From Eudorina sp. 2006-703-Eu-15 (Eukaryota > Chlorophyta > Chlorophyceae > Chlamydomonadales > Volvocaceae), in contig BDSI01000044.1 in NCBI GenBank assembly GCA_003117195.1, forward strand, positions 251,952-315,951: 64,000 nucleotides of DNA, read 5' to 3'. This document shows positions 12,172 to 22,465 of the stretch, in pieces; positions within the stretch are counted from its first letter, which is position 1, and every line of letters begins with the position of its first letter. The notes under the pieces were generated by a model. The model was not told where the DNA came from, did no database searches, and was given only the letters and a program-made list of their open reading frames with translations. Made by a program: the position numbers and the translations under genes.

Positions 12172-14112
12172 GGAGGAGCCGCGGCGCGGCCCCGTGAGGG
12201 CGAGGAGGGGGGGCAGTGAGGGGGGGGGCGAGGGCCGAAAGGAAGCAAAATCCTTTGTGGAACAATACGGGGATGAGGCGGGGATACGGGCAAGCGAGCG
12301 AGGGAAGTGGAGGGGTTGGGGTGGGGTGGTGGGGAGGCAGCAGGGAGGTAGGGAGGTGATGCGGGGGTAGGAGGGGGTGATGGGTCCTGTCGGGGAGGGG
12401 GCGCGCGGATACCAATGCGGTGCGGGCCGCGGGAGCGACCTAATCGGGAGCAGCGAGCAGCCCGGTGCGGTACGCGTCGGTGGAGCAGCGGATGGCGGTG
12501 GCGGATGGAGCGGCAGTGCGCGGCAGCCCGGAGGACTGCCGGGATGGAGGCCCTGCGGTGTGGAAGCAGCGCGACTCGGCCCGGGGGCGGCCGGGCGGGG
12601 GCCCATTCATGGCGCGTTGCTGACCCCGCCCCCTTTCCCAGGAGGGGCGCAGCTGGGATCGGGGCCCGGGGCTGCCGGAGGAAGGGGAGGGGAGAGGGCG
12701 GCCGAGCGCCGCGACGCCTTCTGCCTCGGAATGTTTCCAAGTCGGACGCGAGACAAGCAGACCACCTGACTGACCTACAAGGCCAACGGAGAGATGAAGC
12801 GGCGTAATCCCCCCTCAGGTGGCGCCCGTGATCCCCACCGCCCATCAGCGCCTGCGTGCATCTCCGTGATCTCTACTTTGATCTTGCGGTTATACCCGTT
12901 GTACCCTCTGCCGTTGTACCCTCTGCTGTCCCTGGGCGCGTGTGACTGGCCCCTCCGGTCGGGGGCCGCCTGTCCTCCCTCCAGAGGGGACTTGATGGAA
13001 ACGAGCACGGCAGCTACTAAAAACCCGGGGGCCACGGCCATCTTGAACATGGCTGGCCCTGTCGGCCGTGGGGCATTTGGGGGTCCAACGCATCTTTACT
13101 GACGGACGCGCGGTCGTCTCCAGCGCAGCGGGTTGGGCCGCGCCTCCCTGGCTGTGGGCCCGGCTCCAGCGTCCTCCTCGCCCCGCAGGCTGGGCTGCGG
13201 AGCTTGTCTGGGGGCTGATGACCCCCTAGGACACCCCCCCCCCGCCCCGCTGGGGGCCAGCGCTGTGTACCCCCGCTGCTGCGTCATACGAGGGCCAGGC
13301 CTCGAAGCAGTGAGCCATGCCGGGATCGCGTCGCGAGGAGGGGGTCACCTGGGGTTTGTGTGTAGGCCGTACCGTACTTGGAGTGGATGGCGCTGGGGAT
13401 AGCCGGGTGGTGATGTGATGTCGGACGGCGGGTGTGGCGGCGGGGCGTCCTGCCTTGGTGATGTGTCTAGACGTACGGCAAATGTTTGCAGTGTGATGCG
13501 ACAGCTGACGCTGTGCGGCAGCAGCTATCGTGGAACAGAGGTAGGGAAAGAGAGAGAGAGAGACGTGGCTTGGTGGGACCCCGAAGCCGAGATCGGGATT
13601 TAAGCGCATGTCATGTCACGTCAAGTCGTTGTTTATCGCATGCGCGGGGAGGCGCTGGTCGGGGCCGTGGAGACGACGACCCTCACTCTGCTGAGGGCGT
13701 TACAGAGTACTGCGCCGTGATGATGATGAGGTTGCCGCGGAGCGGAGTCAGTCGCTGCGGCCTCACGGCCTCACAGCAGCCAGGAGCGCTTTCACCTTCG
13801 CGACTCCCCATCTTCGGGGACGTGCGTTCGCTGTCAGCGGGGCCTCACGGGAACAGGGCCGTGGCTCCGCCTTCCCGCTGCTCTGCATATGAATGATATG
13901 GCCGATTGTCACAGCGGCCCCAACACCGGGATCAGATCAGATCGTCGGTGCACATACAAGCCCGCACAAACGAGCTGCGTCCAGCCAGGCCGCAACGAGC
14001 AGAGTCCAGTACCGCCGGTGACCAGGGCCCCCCCCTCCCCTCCCTCCCCCCCTCCCCTCCCTCCCCTCCCTCCCCGCTCTCCCCCCCTGGCTGGGGCCGC
14101 AACCCCGGGACC
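12172..14112. other. Convergent 3' region of golgin and PDE12 genes
   Basis: About 1.9 kb between the two stop codons. I see no conserved exon. It should contain both 3' UTRs. A minus-strand TGTAA signal for PDE12 is at 13700-13704. No plus-strand TGTAA was found for the golgin in the first 1.5 kb. Short AG and C-rich runs occur (13549-13563; 14030-14085). Confidence 0.45.
13700..13704 (-). terminator. Candidate poly(A) signal TGTAA for PDE12
   Basis: TTACA on the + strand, i.e. TGTAA in the PDE12 sense, about 410 nt after the stop. TGTAA is the usual chlorophyte signal. Confidence 0.4.
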
Positions 14113-15342
14113 TCACTCGGTCCCCGGTCGCCGCCACTCCATGTCGTACACCACCTGCGGGCGGGGGGGGGGCGTGCAGGCAGCAGCAGCAGCGGCCGCA
14201 TTGAGCAGGCGGGGACAGGGGGGTCTAGGTCGTGAAAATGTGTCGGGATGGGCCACCGTTACGCCGAGTGCGGGGCTGGGTCCGTCCCACCCACTTGGAA
14301 CCGGAGCCGAACCAGCAATTCCATTGTACGACATCCAGACATCGGCATCGGTCGATGAGGTCCGGGGGGACCTCAGCTGCCGCCCACCAGCCGCCCATCT
14401 GGGGCCGCCTCGCATCGCCGCCCTCCGCCTCCCCTCCCCTCGCCGCTGCGCCCCTGGCAGTACGAGCCCCTGCGCCTCAAACTGTTCCCACATCTCTACC
14501 CCCACCCCCCCCCCGATCCGTCCACCGCTCCGTCCCGGCCCCCGCCCCCCCCCCCGGGTCCTCACCGCCAGATGGTCGGACGGGAAGGCGGGGGAGGGGA
14601 TGAAGGAGCTCAGCTCCGCCTCGCCGGGGATGGGCACCGAGCCAACCACACGCAGCGCCGACTCCTCGTACCTGGACACCCACGGGGTAGGGGGGGATAA
14701 ACTGAAACAAGAAATAAACCAGGAGAACGAACCCGGGCACACCCAACATAACTCAGTATACTTACGTGGCGCGGTACCTGCACAGCAAAGGAAACACAGC
14801 GACCGCGCGCGGGCGCGGGCGCGTGGCGGCGCGGCCGCGCTGCCGCCGGTGCAGCAGCAAAAGCTTGATGCGAACCCGCGAGATGCGAACGGTAGGGGGG
14901 GAGGAGGGGGCAGAGGGGACACCCGCTCACCCGGCGTCGGGGATCAGCAGGATGCTCCCCCGGGGGGCTACCCACATCATCAGAGGCGCTGAAACCCTAG
15001 AGAAGCTGCACAGGAAGGCGCGTGCGACGGGGATCTCCTCCCCACGGCGTAAGAAGTACGGCAGGATGTACGACAGTTGGCAATTTCCAGGGAGGCGGGG
15101 TAGGTGCTGGTGCGCATGTGGGGCACAGAGGGGAGCAGAGGTCGCTCACCAGACGTAGTCCAGGAGGGCCTTGTACCCCGACGTGTAGTTGGTGTACGGC
15201 GTCGCGAGATCGTCGGCGCTGCGCAGTACGTACGGCGCCTTGATGTCGATGCCCGTGACGGCGATGGGCTGGTGGGGGGAGGCGGCGGCGCTGTCGAAGG
15301 CGTGGCCGTCCGCCGCGAACAGCGACTCCACGGACGCAGCCG

Positions 15343-15376
<34 letters not shown>

Positions 15377-18300
15377 AGCGGCGCCATCGTCGGCCGCCGC
15401 ATCCGCGGCACCACCCTTTCGCGAGGCGGCGGCGGTCGCGGCGTTGGCTGCGGCGGCGATCTGAGCCGTCCCCTGCGCCATGGCCTCCGCGTCCTCCTCC
15501 CCCTGCGCCGGGTGTCGGGGGCAGGGGGCCGCAGGCGGGCCGGGGCCGAGTGCCGTGAAGCGGAGTCAGAGGATGGTGGGCAGCAGCCGCCCGAGCGGCG
15601 GCGGCCGCTGCCCCTGTCGCCCTATGGCCCCTGCTTGGGGGGGGGATATACCGGTGCTGCGCGCGCGTTGCTCGCCACCTCCCTGACCCCTGCGGTTGTT
15701 TGCTCCCCCGTGGGTCCCCACCCCCTCTCCCTCCCTTACCCCCCCCCCCCGATACGCACCATGCCCCACTTGAAGGCGGCGCCCTGCACCCAGTCCCAGT
15801 AGTCGGAGGGCAGCTGCCCGCGACGGAGCAGCTCAATGACTCCTTTGGGGGGGGAGGGGGGAGGGGGAGGGAGGGCGGTGGAGTGGGGTCGGGGTGTGTT
15901 TGTGCGTGTGTGCTACAGTCGCGGGGTTGGGGATGGGGATGGGGATGGGCATGGGTTCCCAATCAGAGTTAGGAGGGTTGAGACACGGGTATTGCAGACC
16001 CACGCAGCGCAATGTCGCCCAGGTCCTCCTTCCCTCCACCTCCTCCTCTTCTTCCTCCTCTTCTTCCTCCTCTTCTTCCTCCTCTTCTTCCTCCTCTTCT
16101 TCCTCCTCTTCTTCCTCCTCTTCTTCCTCCTCTTCTTCCTCCTCTTCTTCCTCCTCTTCTTCCTCCTCCTCTTCTTCCTCCTCTTCTTCCTCCTCTTCTT
16201 CCTCCGCCTCCTCCTCCTGGTCCTGCTTTTCCCCAAGGGGTCTTGCCCACCCCTAGGCAGTGCGTAGCTCAATCTTGCCGCATCATGAGCTAGCCCCCCC
16301 CCTTCCAACCCCCATCCCCAGCCGGCCCCCCCCGCCCCCTCACCCGGGATGCCGTCGTTGAGGTCGCTGTTGAGGTCCCCCACGAACAGAACCGTGGGTC
16401 GGCGGCCCCGCAGCGCCCCCGCCAGCTCGGGGTCGGCGGCGCAGTGCTCTAGGAAGGCCGCCACCTCCTCCAGGATGGCGGCGGTGTGCATCGTACGGAT
16501 GTGGGGGGCGTACGGATGGAAGAACAGGTGTGTGTTCACCACACACAGGCAGCCGCCTGCCCGGGGGGCGGGGGGCGGGGGCGCGGGCGTCCGCGTCACC
16601 ACAACGCGGAGGCAGGGGTTGCGGGCCATTCCACCCGTTCGGTGACTTTTCGCGGTTTCGCTGTCTTGATTGGCGGGGCGTAAGGGGAGCCCGATTCCGA
16701 TGGGGCTGAACGACACCGCCAATGCGAGGGGCCATCCGGTGGGGCGAGGGGTGCGGAGCTGCGTTGCCACTTTTCCCCCCTCCCATCGTCATAACACGAT
16801 TACAGTACTCCCTCCCCATCCATTCCTCCACCTACCCCCCCCGTTCCACCCCGTGCACGCACCTGGCCCCTGCTCTTGCCCCTCCTGTCCCCCCGGCCCC
16901 TCCACCCCCCGGGGCGCCAGCAGCGTGGCCTGGGCGATGGTGGTGACCTGCTGCAGCGCCCGACCCAGCTCCCGACTGGCGGCCAGCAGGGGCGCGAACT
17001 GGGAGTGCAGCGCCGGCAGCGGCTCCGCGAAGGCCTCCCTCAGCCGGATGTCCCGGTGGGCCAGGGCGTTGAAGCGGGAGGTGCGCCAGAAGGTGGCGCT
17101 GCCCTCGCGCACCTTGCCCTGCTTGTTGGTGTAGTGGCCAGCGTAGCCTTGGGGAGGGAATGCAGGGAATCGGGCGTTGGGGGGGGGTCATTGGGGGCGG
17201 GGGTGGGCTGCAGGGTGCAGGGTGGGGGGTGGGGGTCAACTGAGGGTAGGGGTGGGAGGTTCAGGGAGGTGCGGGCGCGCGATTGGGGAATGGGCCCCTG
17301 CACGCAGCGGGCTTCCCCCCATGTTCTCACCTCACCTCACCCCACCCCACCCCACCCCACCCCACCTGGGCACCCCTCTCCTCCCCCTCCTCCCTCCCCC
17401 TCCCCCTCCTCCCCCCCTCCCTCTCCCCCCCTCACCCTGCAGCCCCAGGTGCAGCGACAGGAAGTCGGTGAAGGTGCGCTCGTCCACCTCCTGCAGACAC
17501 ATCACATCCGCCAGGTAGCCCAGCAGCTCCCGGAGGACCAGGGACCGACGGTAGCCGGGGTCCAGATTGCTGTGTGTGTGTGGGGGGGGAGGGGGCGGGG
17601 AGGGGGCCGGAGAGGGGCGGAGGGGGAGAGGGGGAATAGGAAATTGGTAGACATTTCAAAGTGCGCTGCTGCCAGAGCGACGGGAGAGGGAGGAGGGCGA
17701 GAGGAGGGCCACGTTGCGGACGGGTCAGGTCAGGTGGGGTTACCGGGTGCTCTGAGCCGCCTCCATATCGCCCGAGGAGGGGAGGGGAGGGGAGGAGTAC
17801 CGAGGAGGGGAGGGGAGGTGTACCGGCGATTGGGGAGGGGGCCGGAGGGGCGGGCAGGTGCTCACTCTTTGGGGCAGTAGTTGAAGAGGACGTTCTGCGC
17901 GTAGTCGGAGCCCGCATACTGGTCCGCCAGGATGTTGTACGACAGGATCCGGAACCCGGGCGGCTGTACGGCGGTGGGCGTGTGCACGCAGCGGATGGTC
18001 GCGGAGCACCGCTCCGGGCCCCTCTGCACGGGACCTGGCGCCAGGGAGGGGAGGGGAGGGGGAGGGGAGGTGTGAAGTGTTTGGGGAGGGCCAGGGGAAG
18101 GGCCCAGGGGAAGGGTGGGTGGGGAGCAAGGTTTGGGCAATGGAGTATCATTGGAAGTGTATCAGTCAGGGGATGGAGGCCCTAGGGGGTGAGGTGCCTC
18201 GTGCAGTCACGGAGGCCTCCGCCGTGCGCCGCAGTACGGCTCTGGGCTGGATCCAGAACCTGGATCTGGTATTGATCGTCCGCGAAGTGCCACACGCGCC

Positions 18301-18935
18301 CACACACCCGGGCACCGTTTCCGTGACCTCGGCCATTATAAACCCAGCTCTACACGCCCCAACTCTCCTCCCCCCCCCCTTGCCCCCAAGGGCTTAGTGC
18401 TAACCGCCCGGCCAACCACCCGCCCAACCAGCCAACCACCCAGCCAACCACCCACCCGTTGTCCCCGCCATCGGCTCCCCCAGCCACAACTCCCGATCCT
18501 CCTCGCCGCCGTCGCCCGCTACTACTGCTGCCGCCCCTGGCGCCGCGGCAGGCTCCGAAGCCACCGCCACCGCCGCCGCCGCAGGTCCGCCGTCGCTCCG
18601 CTGGTTTCGGAGCGCCCCCGGGGTGCACGCCACCCTCAGCACGCTGCCCTCGTCAGCGGCCGTGGGGGTGTAGTACTGCGTGCTACAGCCCAGGTCCACC
18701 CACTCAGAGCTGCCGGGTCGCTGGGCGCTCCACCGCCACTGACAGAGCCGGGGATCAGCGTACGACAGCTACAGCCGGTGCGGAAGGTCCGGGGAGGTGT
18801 GTGTGTGTGGGGGGGTATCGGAAATTGGTGGACATTTTGGTGGACCCCCACCGTCCGGGTAGGCCCGGGTAGGCCCGGGGGGGGGGGGCACGGCGGGAGG
18901 AGGAATCGCCAGAGGCAATGGGGACACCCACGTCT

Positions 18936-19024
<89 letters not shown>

Positions 19025-20637
19025 ATCACGGGACAGTGGACCCACGGGGGGTCAGCGAGTAACCCGCCAGACTGGCCACCCCCCCGTGGCGTGTGTGTAT
19101 GTGGCACGTGGGTATTTGGTGTGGGTGTTGGTGTGGGTGTGGTCCTGGCGTGATCGGTAGCATCAGCTTGCAAGCGATTTCCCTTAAGGCAAACCGGTGA
19201 TATCACGTGTCATGGAAAGGACAAGGTACGGAGCCGCCATCACGGAGCCGGAGGACGTGCGGGGGGTCGACGGGGGTCAGGGGGTCGGGGGTGCACAGCC
19301 AGGAGGGGGGGTGGCCGCCCGCCCCGCCCTCCCGCCCGTCCCTCCCGCCCGCCCCGTACTCACCACGACAGCTCCCGCGGTGGGGTAGCCCACCATCGCC
19401 AACCGGTCGATGTACAGCTGTACGGAGATGGTTAACAGTGGGGCGCGGGGGGAAAACGGTTGGGGCGGTTGACGTCCTGGGCCCCACGAGAGGTACACGT
19501 GCTAACTACCCATTCCCCCCCCGCCCGCGCTCGGCCGCCTCCGTTGAGACGCCGGTTCAGGGCTTAGCACCCCCCCTCCCCCTCAGACCGGCCAGGGCAT
19601 TGCTCCCATCTCACCCACACCTCCCAGGGCCCCGCAAAGCCCCCTCTCGTACCCCTCCCTCACTCCCCCCTCACCCTCCCCCCCCTCCCCCCCCTCCCCC
19701 ACCTTATCCACGGTGGGCGGGTTGACCTCCACATCGAACCTGACCCCCGCCACCTCCAGCAGCGCCGCCCGCCGCCAGGCCTCACCGTTGGGGAGGGCGC
19801 GGTCGAGGGGCCTGGGGGCCGGACAGGAGAGGAAGGGGTGGGGGGGGCGGGGGCTGAGGCGGGGGCCCCCGGGAGCCGGAACCAGGAGCGGACACACGCA
19901 GGGGCGGGGGTTGCGGCCCCGCGGCGCCTGGCGCGGCTCAGCTACTGCTCTAGCCCCCTGGCACTGCTGCTGCAGCCCTCGCGCTGCTGCGATGATCACT
20001 GCAAGGGCCCCAGTGCGGCCGCTGTCTCAATGCTACAGCCGCTGCGTGCTGAGCTCCTCACCGGGTTCCCTCGGCGTCCTCGTACAGCACCGCCGCGGGC
20101 TCCCCCTGCTCGTCCACTGACGTGTCGGCCCCGCTGCTGGCGCCGGCGGGTGGCCCCGAGGGCTTCTTGCGCTTCTCCTTCTCTGACAGCCAACGAATCA
20201 ACCAACCAACCAACCAACCAACCGGGCGGCAGGGTGGGGGACACAACAGGTCGGGACACGTCACATTGACAACATTCACATTCTTTGCCTGATGCGATAT
20301 GTTTCCAATCCTCCGAACTGACCGTACCGTACTCTGAACTGATTACAGATCAGTTGAGAGTACGGTACGGTCAGTTCGTACACGGCCTTACTTGAGGGCT
20401 TGGTCATGAGGTTCTTCGCCAGCCGGGTGAGCGCCTTATCTAGGGGCTCGTCCGTGGGCCTGATGGCGGGGGGCGAGCGGGGGGGGCAAGGGGCCCCGGC
20501 GGGGGGCGAGCGGGGCGGGTTAGACCCCGAAGAGGGAGGTAAAATGGAGGTAAGAGGTGGCGGTGACCAAAGGCGCTGTCCCATCGCCCGGGGGACCCCG
20601 TGGGATGGGGGGAGGGGCAGCGTTGAGAAATTCCCCC

Positions 20638-20671
<34 letters not shown>

Positions 20672-21624
20672 CAACGACGACGACGAGGGGGGCCCCGCAG
20701 TGCGGAGTGTCCACGGCCCACCGCACTCCGTTCCGCCTGTACGGCACCTTCCGTACCGGCATCGCGTGCGCGGGGGTTCCCATGGAGACAGCGAGGAGGT
20801 CGCGGGGCCCTGCTGGTGGTGGTGGTGGTGGTGGCGGTGGCGGTGGCGGGTGGGAGAGGTCTCGACATCGGACATCCAAACGACCCAACCCGACCCGACC
20901 CGAAACCCCTTCCCCTCCCCGACAGAGTGCCCGGTCCGGTCCGCCCGCCTCCCCCCCCCCTGGACCGCCACGCGAGGAGGGCTTGCCTGTTCAGGTTACA
21001 CGTCTTGGGGCCCAGACTGACCGTCACGACCAACGTGTCACCGCCGGGGGGAGCCCGGACGTACGCCTGGTATGACAGTACGGCAGTGAGCGAAGTACCG
21101 GAGATCAGGCCGGAGATCAGCGTCAACGCAGTTTGTGAGCTGACCCGTTCCAAGTAAAGTGTCCTCTTGAGGCCGCGGGGTGGTGGGGTGGGGGTGGTGA
21201 TCGAACGCCCGGTGCAGGTTCGGCCGGCAGGGTGGAGTGGGGTGGGGTGGGGTGGGAACTAGGGGTGGGGTGGGGTATAAGAAATTGGTAGGCATATTCA
21301 AAGTGCTCTGCTGACACAGCAGAAGGGTGGGGCGGTCGTGCAGCAACGCCGCACCGGCCCTAGGCCCCCCATGTCGCACGTGACCTCCGACTGCGCCCCT
21401 CGTCCGTCACTCGGTCCTCCCCATGTACGGATACCACTTGTACGGAAAGAGGTACGGATCTGCGGGGCCCCGCGAGTACCGGTGACCGCGCCCTACCTTT
21501 GGCAGCGCCGCATGGGCCCCGGATCCATCGGCCTGGGCGGCCGCGGCCGACTCCAGGGAGGGAGGTGCGTCCACCTTCATGGCGGTGGTGGTGGCCTGGG
21601 TCCGGGTGCGGGTGCGGAGGCGCC

Positions 21625-21676
<52 letters not shown>

Positions 21677-22006
21677 ACTGCCACTCCTGGTGGTGGTGGT
21701 GCTAGTGCCGCCGCTGCCTGTCCTGGTGCTGCAGCGGCTGTTCCCGCCGGGGGTATGGCTGCTGCTGGACCTGGCTACTTTGGGGCTGTGGGGTTTTGCG
21801 GGGAGGGTCGGGGTCGCTGATGTGCGGGGCAGGACGGCGCGTCGGCAGGCCGATGCAGCAGCGGGGATGGTCGCCCCCGCGACGGCCGCTCCAAAGCCCA
21901 GCGGCCCCGAAGCCGCGCGAGGTGCTACTCTCACTGTGCGCTGGGAGATCAAAGTGATTCGATGTAGCAGCCGGTAGGAGGCGTGGAGGGGACCAAGCGC
22001 GTGCAT
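14113..22006 (-). CDS. PDE12: PDE12-like 2',5'-phosphodiesterase / mitochondrial poly(A) exonuclease
   Basis: Fifteen exons, all junctions in phase: 22006-21497, 21066-21002, 20459-20392, 20182-20062, 19811-19703, 19417-19364, 18768-18456, 18034-17866, 17569-17436, 17147-16863, 16664-16344, 15842-15760, 15502-15150, 14671-14566, 14154-14113; about 910 residues. Endonuclease/exonuclease/phosphatase-fold motifs appear in order: SYNILADQYA, VMCLQEVDE (metal-binding Glu), CVVNTHLFFHP, FVGDLNSDLN, YTNYTSGYKALLDYVW and PSDHLA. Upstream exons match the PDE12 N-terminal domain (VEVNPPTVDK, YTPTAADEG, ACTPG), which separates it from CCR4 and nocturnin. Exon 1 is Arg/Ser/Ala-rich and nearly free of acidic residues, like a mitochondrial presequence; animal PDE12 is mitochondrial. 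It also encodes a poly-Ser run from a CTG/CAG repeat. An Ala-rich insertion lies in exon 13. The 16664 acceptor is the weakest junction. Confidence 0.87.
14695..14880 (-). repeat. Dispersed repeat B, copy 1 (PDE12 intron)
   Basis: In the minus orientation it reads: GC-rich head, ...GCTGTGCAGGTACC, GCGCCACGTAAGTATACTGAG, GTGTGCCCGGGTTCGTTC, then a T-rich tail ending TTTCAGTTTATC. It is shared with 47820-47990, 52925-53050, 59812-59950 and 61095-61205. Here it lies in the intron 14672-15149, on the host sense strand. Confidence 0.75.
16035..16205 (+). repeat. CCTCTTCTT microsatellite in PDE12 intron
   Basis: A nearly pure (CCTCTTCTT)n tract of about 170 bp in the intron 15843-16343. It creates long spurious ORFs of poly-Ser, poly-Leu/Phe or Lys/Arg in all frames. 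Confidence 0.95.
17635..17679 (-). repeat. Intron repeat A, copy 2
   Basis: Sense (minus) reads GCTCTGGCAGCAGCGCAC, TTTGAAATGTCTACC, AATTTCCTATTCCCC. It lies in PDE12 intron 17570-17865, about 65 nt upstream of the 3' splice site. Confidence 0.85.
18813..18840 (-). repeat. Intron repeat A, copy 3
   Basis: Sense (minus) reads AAAATGTCCACCAATTTCC then GATACCCCC. It lies in PDE12 intron 18769-19363, about 45 nt before the acceptor. The GCAGCGCA half is missing. Confidence 0.7.
18937..19023 (+). repeat. (TG)n microsatellite
   Basis: A pure GT/TG run of about 85 bp in a PDE12 intron. Confidence 0.97.
20314..20378. repeat. Near-perfect 65-bp hairpin beside a PDE12 donor site
   Basis: Arms of 22 bp (CGAACTGACC... 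and ...GGTCAGTTCG) are exact reverse complements. They are followed by one G:G mismatch, a further 7-bp stem (AACTGAT/ATCAGTT) and a 5-nt loop (TACAG). In the PDE12 sense it starts about 13 nt downstream of the donor of exon 3. Confidence 0.9.
21273..21320 (-). repeat. Intron repeat A, copy 4
   Basis: Sense (minus) reads GCAGAGCACTTTGAATATGC, CTACCAATTTCTTATACCCC. It lies in PDE12 intron 21067-21496, about 200 nt from the acceptor. Confidence 0.82.
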
Positions 22007-22465
22007 GCAGTCGTTGAGGTAGGTAGGCCGCCCGCTGGGACGTGGAACGATAAAGCGCCGATGAGAAACGAATATTGTGCTTTATTTAATTGTTCTCAAT
22101 GTGCAAATAAAGCTATTTCGAATCGAACGGTGCCGATCGGGGCGACAAGTCGCAAATTAACGGCCCAGCTTCCCGCGACGGCAGCCCCAAGTCACTAAAG
22201 CTGGTGCGCGCTCTTGACGCTTGCTGTAGCGTGCGCGTAATGGGCGTCATTAGTAAGGAAAATTATGCATTTTGATTTACCAGTAATCCGCGTGTACGGC
22301 GCGTACGACGCACTTTCTGGTGACGGCCCCAAAATGCGCGGCCAAACCTTTCAACTTCACACTTGCGCTCTATTGACTTGTGAGTGAAGTGATCAACTCC
22401 GTATTACCTACTTGACCCGCTTGACTACGCCTGTTTTTCAGCGCGGTAATCGTGCATCACGCGCC
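22007..22465. promoter_or_regulatory. Divergent promoter between PDE12 and SMT1
   Basis: Only 459 bp separate the PDE12 ATG (minus) from the SMT1 ATG (plus). The segment is clearly lower in GC than both genes (for example 22080-22125 and 22255-22280). It must hold both 5' UTRs and promoters unless an upstream non-coding exon exists. No consensus TATA box was identified. Confidence 0.55.

Noticed and set aside
15836..16267. Long poly-Leu/Phe, poly-Ser and Lys/Arg ORFs
   Set aside because: All arise from the CCTCTTCTT microsatellite in a PDE12 intron.
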